This document shows, one piece after another, positions 1 through 4,798 of a DNA stretch of 5,940 bases. Source of the DNA: Pseudomonadota bacterium (GTDB taxonomy: Bacteria; Pseudomonadota; Alphaproteobacteria; Rhizobiales; Kaistiaceae). The notes below the pieces were generated by a model that worked only from the letters and a program-made list of their open reading frames with translations, was not told the DNA's origin and made no database searches. Position 1 is the first letter of the stretch, and each line of letters opens with the position of its first letter. The DNA lies in the NCBI GenBank assembly GCA_023391905.1, contig JAEWAD010000561.1, positions 1 through 5,940 of the forward strand, given 5' to 3'. The translations under genes and the position numbers were made by a program.

Positions 1-40
1 GAACGTGAACAAAGCGACCGCGCGCGTCAACACCGGATGA
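1..40 (+). CDS. Possible 3' end of an unidentified + strand gene (partial)
   Basis: Reading from base 2, the frame gives NVNKATARVNTG followed by a TGA stop at 38-40. Most of its codons end in G or C, as in the confirmed genes of this window, while the other two + frames look less gene-like. A gene ending here would converge on the hydrolase gene that ends at 103, with the hairpin at 47-82 between the two stops, a common arrangement. Twelve residues are too few to name a family, and chance cannot be excluded. Confidence 0.35.
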   Translation, partial: NVNKATARVNTG

Positions 41-46
41 CCATGC

Positions 47-85
47 GCAAACGAAAACGGCCAGCGCTGGGCGCCGGCCGTTCGT
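47..85 (-). terminator. Rho-independent terminator of the FAH-family hydrolase gene, possibly bidirectional
   Basis: Bases 57-62 (ACGGCC) pair with 76-81 (GGCCGT). After one A/C mismatch, 64-67 pair with 71-74, leaving a three-base loop. The outer bases ACGA (51-54) can also pair with TCGT (82-85) around a two-base bulge. Read on the - strand, the stem is followed by TTTTCGTTTG, a broken T tract, about 20 bases past the hydrolase stop codon. The T tract is weaker on the + strand (TTCGTATT), so the hairpin may also serve the convergent gene ending at 40, but less surely. Confidence 0.65.
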
Positions 86-102
86 ATTCATGACAGGATC
101 GA

Positions 103-951
103 TCAGCCCTTGTAGGCGACGAATTCCTGCTCCTGGTCGCCCAGGCCCTGGATGCCGAGGCGGACCTTGTCGCCGGCCTTCAGGAAGCGCGGCGGCTTCA
201 TGCCCATGCCGACGCCCGGCGGGGTGCCCGTCGTGATGACGTCGCCCGGATCGAGCTGCAGGAACTGGCTGATGTAGCTGACCAGGTGCGCAACGCCGAA
301 GATCATCGTCTTGGTGTTGCCGGTCTGGACGCGCTGGCCGTTCAGGTCGAGATACATGTCGAGGTTCTGGATGTCGGCGACCTCGTCCGGCGTGACCAGG
401 TACGGGCCGAGCGGACCGAAGGTCGGCGAACCCTTGCCCTTCATCCACTGGCCGCCGCGCTCGGTCTGGAACGCGCGCTCCGAGACGTCGTGGCAGACGG
501 CGTAGCCGGCGACGTAGTTGATCGCGTCGGCTTCCGAGACATAGCTCGCGGTCTTGCCGATGACGATCGCCAGCTCGACTTCCCAGTCGGTCTTTTCCGA
601 ACCCTTGGGGATCGTGACGTTGTCGTTCGGGCCGACGATGCAGTTCGGGGCCTTGTTGAACAGGATCGGCTCGGCCGGGATCGGCATGTTGGTTTCATGC
701 GCGTGGTCGACATAGTTCAGGCCGACGGCGATGAAGTTGCGCGTTCCGTTGACAACCGGGCCGAGGCGCGTGCCGGCCGGCACGACCGGCAGCGAAGCCG
801 GGTCGACCTTGGCGATCGCGGCGAGGGCGCCGTTCTTGAGCGTTTCCGGGGTGATGTCGGAGATGACGCCCGACAGGTCGCGAATCGTGCCGTCCTTGGC
901 GAGGAGGCCGGGCTTCTCCGCGCCAGCGGCACCGAAGCGAAGGAGTTTCAT
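103..951 (-). CDS. FAH-family hydrolase/lyase (ureidoglycolate lyase or 2,4-diketo-3-deoxy-sugar-acid hydrolase type)
   Basis: This 282-residue protein belongs to the fumarylacetoacetate hydrolase (FAH) fold. These are cytoplasmic, metal-dependent enzymes that cleave C-C bonds in diketo or oxo acids, typically late in sugar-acid or aromatic breakdown. The probable metal ligands are E124 and E126 (in TDWEVELAIVIG) and D155 (in CHDVSERAFQ). The family's glycine-rich TGTPPGVG motif is at 241-248, and K100 lies in FNKAP. Length and motif wording fit the subgroup often labelled ureidoglycolate lyase, some members of which are 2,4-diketo-3-deoxy-L-fuconate or L-rhamnonate hydrolases. The substrate cannot be fixed, because no purine or deoxy-sugar pathway genes are visible nearby. 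The start at 951 (MKLLRFG) is preferred over an in-frame ATG at 1008, because family members begin here and a GGAG lies nine bases upstream (961-964). The gene is divergent from the LysE-type exporter and ends at a terminator, so it may be the last or only gene of its transcript. Confidence 0.88.
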   Translation of the reverse strand: MKLLRFGAAGAEKPGLLAKDGTIRDLSGVISDITPETLKNGALAAIAKVDPASLPVVPAGTRLGPVVNGTRNFIAVGLNYVDHAHETNMPIPAEPILFNKAPNCIVGPNDNVTIPKGSEKTDWEVELAIVIGKTASYVSEADAINYVAGYAVCHDVSERAFQTERGGQWMKGKGSPTFGPLGPYLVTPDEVADIQNLDMYLDLNGQRVQTGNTKTMIFGVAHLVSYISQFLQLDPGDVITTGTPPGVGMGMKPPRFLKAGDKVRLGIQGLGDQEQEFVAYKG

Positions 952-1010
952 GGGTAATTTCTCCGTGTTGGCGGGCCGGATCATGGTCGAGGGGGCGCTG
1001 GCATGCAAGC

Positions 1011-1029
1011 CCAGATGTCTGATGACTGG
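1011..1029. promoter_or_regulatory. Interrupted palindrome, candidate operator upstream of the hydrolase gene
   Basis: The bases read CCAGATGTCTGATGACTGG: CCAG and CTGG arms are separated by 11 bases, and the central TC-T-GA is also symmetric. It lies 60 bases upstream of the hydrolase start, within its leader or promoter. A site of this size and symmetry would suit a dimeric repressor, such as a GntR-type regulator of sugar-acid catabolism. No regulator gene lies in the window, and the middle of the site is not symmetric, so this is only a candidate. Confidence 0.25.
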
Positions 1030-1042
1030 AGCAATGCAGTTT

Positions 1043-1067
1043 GGCCCACAGGGAACAGCTGCGGGCC
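1043..1067. other. GC-rich hairpin in the divergent intergenic region
   Basis: GGCCC (1043-1047) pairs with GGGCC (1063-1067). After an A/C mismatch, CAG (1049-1051) pairs with CTG (1059-1061), leaving a seven-base loop. Neither strand has a T tract after the stem, so it is not a classic terminator. It could fold in the leader of a hydrolase transcript started from the AT-rich island, or it may be a chance product of high GC content. Confidence 0.25.
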
Positions 1068-1088
1068 CGGTCGGGCGGGACTATAAAC

Positions 1089-1103
1089 GTCAGTATTATT
1101 GAC
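1089..1103. promoter_or_regulatory. Near-perfect 15-bp palindrome, candidate operator between the divergent genes
   Basis: GTCAGTATTATTGAC is symmetric about base 1096 except for one G/T pair. Its core fits the T-N11-A pattern of LysR-type regulator sites (T1090 to A1102). It lies in the only AT-rich part of the gap and overlaps possible promoter hexamers for both directions. LysE-family exporters are often controlled by LysR-type regulators such as LysG or ArgP, but no such gene is present in this window. The symmetry is seen directly; the regulator class is inference. Confidence 0.35.
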
Positions 1104-1150
1104 CTATTGGATCCGCTGTGCCACGAGTGAGGACGCGCGGGGGAAACATC

Positions 1151-1744
1151 GTGGATCAGGTTCTGGCAATTCTGGGTTTTGCCCTGGTGACGGCGTTCAC
1201 GCCGGGGCCGAACAACACCATGCTGATGATTTCCGGCGCCAACTGGGGCGTGGTCCCCAGCGTTCCGCACATGCTCGGCATCACCTTCGGCTTTCCCGTC
1301 ATGGTGTTCGCCGTCGGCATGGGCCTCGGTGGCGTGTTCGAGGCCTATCCGCTCCTCCACGACGTCTTGAAATACGGCTCCTTCGCCTATCTCGTCTATC
1401 TCGCCTGGAAGCTGGCGCGGGCCGGCCGGCATGATGCGAGCGGCGCGCGCCAGGGGCGGCCGATGAGCTTTCTCGCCGCCGCCCTGTTCCAGTGGATCAA
1501 TCCGAAGGCCTGGATCATGGCGATCAGCGCCATGGCCCTGTTCGTGCCGGCGGGTAGCGCCATGCTGCCGGCCGTGCTGCTGCTCGCCGCGATTTTCGCG
1601 CTGACGTCGCTGCCCTCGGCGGCGACCTGGTGCCTGTTCGGGACGGCGATTGCCCGTTTCCTCGACAACGACCGGCGCGTCGCGATCTTCAACGGCGTGA
1701 TGGCCGCGCTCCTCGTCCTGTCGATGGTGCCGACGCTCTTCTGA
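1151..1744 (+). CDS. LysE/RhtB-family amino-acid or metabolite exporter
   Basis: This 197-residue inner-membrane protein has the LysE/RhtB pattern. The first helix carries the family signature TPGPNN at 17-22. Further hydrophobic segments fall at about 37-60, 66-87, 107-133, 136-163 and 177-196, with FQWINPKAW (113-121) in the middle of the protein. Family members export amino acids and related compounds using the proton gradient. The overall wording resembles the cysteine/O-acetylserine exporter EamB subgroup, but the substrate cannot be predicted. I chose the GTG at 1151 because LysE proteins begin just before the first helix, and GGGGGA ends seven bases upstream of it. A GTG at 1118 would add 11 residues (PRVRTRGGNIV-type, basic), has a weaker GGA seven bases upstream, and remains possible. 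The gene is divergent from the hydrolase, and its stop lies only three bases before the Pho-box-like repeat of the next operon. Confidence 0.88.
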   Translation: MDQVLAILGFALVTAFTPGPNNTMLMISGANWGVVPSVPHMLGITFGFPVMVFAVGMGLGGVFEAYPLLHDVLKYGSFAYLVYLAWKLARAGRHDASGARQGRPMSFLAAALFQWINPKAWIMAISAMALFVPAGSAMLPAVLLLAAIFALTSLPSAATWCLFGTAIARFLDNDRRVAIFNGVMAALLVLSMVPTLF

Positions 1745-1747
1745 GCG

Positions 1748-1765
1748 CTGTCACAAATCTGTGGT
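1748..1765 (+). promoter_or_regulatory. Pho-box-like PhoB binding site upstream of plcP-agt
   Basis: CTGTCACAAATCTGTGGT is a direct repeat of two seven-base units on an 11-base period, with an A/T spacer (AAAT). Against the PhoB consensus (CTGTCAT, four A/T-rich bases, CTGTCAT), the first unit matches at six of seven positions (seven if T or C is allowed last) and the second at five of seven. In Pho promoters the box replaces the -35 element and the -10 follows about ten bases later. Here that position holds the AT-rich but weak TAAGCAAT (1776-1783). The plcP start codon is 55 bases from the end of the box. The sequence match is direct; PhoB binding and induction by phosphate limitation are inferred. 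Confidence 0.65.
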
Positions 1766-1819
1766 TCGTGTCGGCTAAGCAATCGGCAACGGTTTCTTGG
1801 ACGAGGACGAATCAAGACC

Positions 1820-2629
1820 ATGCCGAGCCGTGCCGCGCCCCGCCACATGCGCACGCTTTTCCTGTCCGATATCCATCTCGGAACTCGGGGAAGCCAGGCT
1901 GATCTATTGCTCGACTTCCTGAAATGGCATGACGCCGAGACGATCTATCTCGTCGGCGACATCATCGACGGCTGGAGACTGAAGAAGGGCTGGTACTGGC
2001 CGCAGGCACACAACGACGTCGTCCAGAAGTTGCTGCGCAAGGCGCGCAAGGGCGCGCGGCTGGTCTACATCCCCGGCAATCACGACGAGTTCCTGCGCGA
2101 CTATCTCGGCACGCATCTCGGTGGTGTCGAGCTCGTCGACCGCGCCATCCACGAGACGGCGGACGGCAAGCGGCTGCTGGTGATCCACGGCGACCAGTTC
2201 GACGTCGTGGTGCGGCATGCCAAGTGGCTCGCCTTCCTCGGCGACCATGCCTACAACCTCGCCCTGGCGCTCAACACCGTGGTCGGCAAGGTCCGGCGCA
2301 AGCTCGGCTTCGAATACTGGTCGCTCTCCGCCTGGGCCAAGCTCAAGGTGAAGAACGCCGTCAGCTTCATCGGCGCCTTCGAGCAGGCGCTCCTGACCGA
2401 GGCGCGACGCGTCGGCGCCGACGGTGTCGTCTGCGGCCACATCCACCATGCCGCCATCCGCGATGATCGCGACATCCGCTACATCAACACGGGCGACTGG
2501 GTCGAGAGCTGCACGGCGATCGTCGAGCACCATGACGGCCGGATCGAGATGGTGCGCTGGGCCGACCTCGCGCCGCTCTATGCCGGCGCGCGGCAGGATG
2601 AACCGGAGATCGACAAGGTCGCCGCATGA
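1820..2629 (+). CDS. plcP: PlcP-type phospholipase C (calcineurin-like metallophosphoesterase, LpxH-like fold)
   Basis: This 269-residue soluble metallophosphoesterase carries all five metal-site blocks: SDIHL with D17 and H19, GDIID with D47, GNHD with N87 and H88, IHGD with H123, and GHIHH with H207 and H209. By general similarity it looks like LpxH (UDP-2,3-diacylglucosamine diphosphatase). Its wording (WYWPQ at 58-62, NDVVQKLLRKARKG at 65-78, then GNHDEFLRD) and its overlap with a GT4 glycosyltransferase point instead to PlcP. In Sinorhizobium meliloti, PlcP degrades phosphatidylcholine and related phospholipids to diacylglycerol under phosphate limitation. No signal peptide or membrane segment is seen, so it probably acts on the inner leaflet. 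The ATG at 1820 has GAGGA 12 bases upstream (1803-1807), a rather long spacing; the alternative ATG at 1847 has no ribosome site. The stop overlaps the agt start by four bases. Alternatives are a true LpxH or another phosphodiesterase, but alphaproteobacteria generally use LpxI for the LpxH step. Confidence 0.78.
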   Translation: MPSRAAPRHMRTLFLSDIHLGTRGSQADLLLDFLKWHDAETIYLVGDIIDGWRLKKGWYWPQAHNDVVQKLLRKARKGARLVYIPGNHDEFLRDYLGTHLGGVELVDRAIHETADGKRLLVIHGDQFDVVVRHAKWLAFLGDHAYNLALALNTVVGKVRRKLGFEYWSLSAWAKLKVKNAVSFIGAFEQALLTEARRVGADGVVCGHIHHAAIRDDRDIRYINTGDWVESCTAIVEHHDGRIEMVRWADLAPLYAGARQDEPEIDKVAA

Positions 2630-3660
2630 GCCGCATCCTGATCGCGAGCGACGCCTGGCATCCGCAGATCAACGGTGTCGTGCGGACGCTGGAGCGATTG
2701 GCCCGGCAGCTGCCGGAATTCGGCGCGACGCCTATTCTGCTGACACCGGAGGGCTATCGGACGGTTCCGTGCCCGACCTATCCGGAAATCCGCCTCACCA
2801 TCGCGGCGCCCGGTGCGATCGGCCGGCGTCTCGATGCGATCGCGCCCGACCACGTCCATATCGCGACCGAGGGGCCGATCGGCCACGCCGTGCGCCGCTG
2901 GTGCCTGAAGCGCCGACGGATCTTCACGACCAGCTACCACACCCGCTTTCCCGAATATCTGGCCGCAAGGCTGCCGGTGCCGGTCGACTGGACCTATGCG
3001 GTGCTGCGACGTTTCCACAATGCCGGCGCCGGCTGCATGGTCGCGACCGCCTCGCTCGAGGCCGAGTTGGCGAACCGTGGCTTCCGGCACCTGATGCGCT
3101 GGTCGCGCGGCGTCGACGCGGATCTCTTCCGGCCGGATCGCCACTCGGCGGAAATCGCGGACCTGCCACGCCCGATCCATCTTTATGTCGGCCGGGTCGC
3201 CGTGGAGAAGAATATCGGTGCCTTCCTCGACCTGAAGCTTCCGGGCAGCAAGGTCGTCGTCGGTGACGGTCCGGCGCTTGAGGCGCTTCGGCGCGCGCAT
3301 CCCGAAGTGACGTTTCTCGGCGCCCGGGTCGGCGAGGCGCTCGCCGATATCTATGCGACCTCCGATTGCTTCGTGTTTCCGAGCCGCACCGACACGTTCG
3401 GCGTCGTCATGCTGGAGGCGATGGCCTCGGGCGTCCCCGTTGCGGCCTATCCGGTCGCGGGCCCCCGTGATGTCGTCGGCGATACCGGCGCCGGGGCGCT
3501 GGACGAGGATCTCGGCCGCGCCGTCGAGTTCGCGCTCGCGATTTCGCGCGAGCACTGCCGGGCGGTCGCGCTGCGCCATTCCTGGCAGGCGGCGACGCGG
3601 CAGTTTCTCGACAATGTCGTCGCCGCGCAAAAGGGCTGCGCGACGCCCGTCTTGGTGTAA
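2626..3660 (+). CDS. agt: Agt-type GT4 glycosyltransferase (diacylglycerol glycosyltransferase)
   Basis: This 344-residue GT-B fold, GT4-family enzyme probably transfers a hexose or hexuronic acid from a nucleotide sugar to diacylglycerol at the inner membrane. The N-terminal acceptor domain has the glycine loop QINGVVRT (14-21) and a SYHTRFPEY block (103-111). The C-terminal donor domain has GR(V)xxEKN with R190 and K195 for the diphosphate, VVGDGP (211-216), and SRTDTFGVVMLEAMASG (253-269). The last block is the EX7E motif in its D256...E264 form, also seen in SQD2-like and Agt-like lipid glycosyltransferases. In Agrobacterium, Agt makes monoglucosyl- and glucuronosyl-diacylglycerol under phosphate starvation. 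The start ATG at 2626 overlaps the plcP stop as ATGA, implying translational coupling and supply of diacylglycerol by the upstream enzyme. The donor sugar cannot be read from the sequence. A mannosyltransferase acting on another acceptor is the main alternative. Confidence 0.78.
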   Translation: MSRILIASDAWHPQINGVVRTLERLARQLPEFGATPILLTPEGYRTVPCPTYPEIRLTIAAPGAIGRRLDAIAPDHVHIATEGPIGHAVRRWCLKRRRIFTTSYHTRFPEYLAARLPVPVDWTYAVLRRFHNAGAGCMVATASLEAELANRGFRHLMRWSRGVDADLFRPDRHSAEIADLPRPIHLYVGRVAVEKNIGAFLDLKLPGSKVVVGDGPALEALRRAHPEVTFLGARVGEALADIYATSDCFVFPSRTDTFGVVMLEAMASGVPVAAYPVAGPRDVVGDTGAGALDEDLGRAVEFALAISREHCRAVALRHSWQAATRQFLDNVVAAQKGCATPVLV

Positions 3661-3696
3661 GCTCGGGCCCTCGCGCAGGCTGACCCGGACAGGCTG

Positions 3697-4668
3697 ATGA
3701 CCCCCGACATCGAAGACATTCGCATCGCGGCCCGGCGTATCGCGGCTGAGGCCGTTCGCACGCCGCTGCTTTCCAACGCCGCCCTCGACCAGCTGGTGGG
3801 CGGCCGCGTCTACCTGAAGTGCGAAAATCTGCAGCGCACCGGGTCGTTCAAGTTCCGCGGCGCCTACAACGCGATCGCCTCGCTCGGCGACGACGTGCGC
3901 GCCCGGGGCATCGTCGCTTCCTCGTCCGGCAATCACGCGCAGGGCATCGCCGAGGCCGCGCGGCTGTTCGGCGCTTCCGCCACCATCGTCATGCCGGCCG
4001 ATGCGCCGGCCTCGAAGCGCGAAGGCACGGCGCGGCGCGGTGCGACGATCGTCGCCTACGACCGCGCCAGGGACGACCGGGATGCCATCACGGCAGGGAT
4101 TGTGGCGGAGCGGGGCGCCGAACTGATCCACGCCTACAATGATCGCCGCGTCATCGCGGGGCAGGGGACGATCGGCCTGGAGATATCAGACGAACTAGCG
4201 GCGCGCGGCGAGCGGGCCGACGCCGTCATCGTTCCGTGCGGCGGTGGCGGCCTGTCCGCCGGCGTGGGGGTCGCCCTCGCGGCGACGAGCCCGGGCACGC
4301 AGGTCTATCTCGCCGAGCCGGAAGGGTTCGATGACTATGGCCGCTCGCTGGCGTCCGGGGCGATCGAGCGCAATGCCCGCACCGACGGCTCCGTCTGCGA
4401 TGCGTTGCTCGCGCCGCAGCCCGGCGCGCTCGGCTTCGCCGTCAATCGCGAGACTGGCGCGCGGGGCGTGACCGTCTCGGATGCCGAGGCGCTGGCGGCT
4501 GTCGCCTTCGCCTTCCGGACGCTGAAGCTGGTCGTCGAGCCGGGTGGGGCCGTCGCATTGGCGAGCCTGCTCAGCCGGCGCGTCGACGCACGGGACCGCA
4601 CCACCGTCATCGTTCTGTCCGGCGGCAATATGGATCCGGATATCCTGGGACGCGCGCTCGCCGCCTGA
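3697..4668 (+). CDS. PLP-dependent serine/threonine dehydratase-like enzyme (fold type II)
   Basis: This 323-residue cytoplasmic enzyme belongs to the threonine ammonia-lyase/serine racemase group. K52 in TGSFKFRGA is the expected Schiff-base lysine. SSSGNHAQG (75-83) is the substrate loop, PCGGGGL (180-186) is the PLP-phosphate cradle, EPGGA is at 281-285, and SGGN (308-311) is near the pyridine nitrogen. E207 and D213 in AEPEGFDDYGRS align with the divalent-metal site of serine racemase. There is no C-terminal ACT domain, so it resembles short catabolic TdcB, serine racemase or threo-3-hydroxyaspartate dehydratase rather than isoleucine-inhibited IlvA. The exact substrate is undecided. The start at 3697 is the only sensible ATG before the conserved helix; the ribosome site is weak (AGG three bases upstream, with GCAGG further back). 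It begins 37 bases after agt ends with no terminator between, so read-through from the Pho operon is possible. No functional link to lipids is evident. Confidence 0.86.
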   Translation: MTPDIEDIRIAARRIAAEAVRTPLLSNAALDQLVGGRVYLKCENLQRTGSFKFRGAYNAIASLGDDVRARGIVASSSGNHAQGIAEAARLFGASATIVMPADAPASKREGTARRGATIVAYDRARDDRDAITAGIVAERGAELIHAYNDRRVIAGQGTIGLEISDELAARGERADAVIVPCGGGGLSAGVGVALAATSPGTQVYLAEPEGFDDYGRSLASGAIERNARTDGSVCDALLAPQPGALGFAVNRETGARGVTVSDAEALAAVAFAFRTLKLVVEPGGAVALASLLSRRVDARDRTTVIVLSGGNMDPDILGRALAA

Positions 4669-4798
4669 ATTTCGAGCCTCCCGTTTGCGTGCGCGTCCGG
4701 CTATCTTGCAGGTCACGCCGCGCGGCTCCGATCGAAACGCGCGGTGCCCCCCTTCCGCCGCGGATCCGCGCCGGCATTTTCAGATCGGCAGGATTTCC
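4669..4798 (+). other. Intergenic gap between the dehydratase and MFS genes
   Basis: This 130-base stretch has no convincing gene or -35/-10 pair. It has two GC-rich inverted repeats: CCGCGCG (4718-4724) with CGCGCGG (4738-4744) around a 13-base loop and no T tract, and the palindrome listed separately at 4755-4774. The ribosome site of the MFS gene (AGGA, 4790-4793) is at its right end. A promoter for the MFS gene may lie here but cannot be placed. Confidence 0.4.
4755..4780 (+). terminator. Weak hairpin, possible terminator or attenuator before the MFS gene
   Basis: CCG (4755-4757) pairs with CGG (4772-4774), and CGCG (4759-4762) with CGCG (4767-4770), around a GATC loop and one C/C mismatch. 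The centre (4759-4770, CGCGGATCCGCG) is a perfect 12-base palindrome. CATTTTC follows the stem, a short T run that could end the dehydratase transcript. It ends only about 20 bases before the MFS start codon, so it could equally be a leader structure affecting translation, or chance in GC-rich DNA. Confidence 0.3.

Larger units (their letters stand above)
952..1150. promoter_or_regulatory. Divergent promoter region between the hydrolase and exporter genes
   Basis: This 199-base gap must hold the start signals for both divergent genes. It contains an AT-rich island at about 1081-1108 in otherwise GC-rich DNA, with hexamers such as TATAAA (1082-1087), TATTAT (1094-1099) and TTGACC (1099-1104). 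None forms a convincing -35/-10 pair at 16-18 base spacing on either strand, so I place no individual promoter. Two palindromes and one hairpin in the gap are listed separately. I see no small gene in it. Confidence 0.5.

Noticed and set aside
695..1432. 245-codon - strand frame spanning the divergent intergenic region
   Set aside because: It overlaps both the hydrolase and exporter genes in other frames, reads as low-complexity sequence and would leave the divergent genes without a promoter region.
3676..3697. Direct repeat CAGGCTGA (3676-3683 and 3690-3697) just before the dehydratase start
   Set aside because: Eight bases repeated once in a GC-rich gap is easily chance. It may only reflect a duplicated weak ribosome-binding sequence.
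2578..4131. Long open frame of 517 codons on the - strand, antisense to plcP, agt and the dehydratase
   Set aside because: Its translation is rich in Arg, Asp, Gly and Ala without any recognisable domain, and it lies opposite three genes with clear catalytic motifs. Long antisense frames are expected where third codon positions are mostly G or C.
4718..4744. Inverted repeat CCGCGCG/CGCGCGG considered as the dehydratase terminator
   Set aside because: It has a 13-base loop and is followed by TGCCCCCC instead of a T run, so it does not look like a rho-independent terminator.
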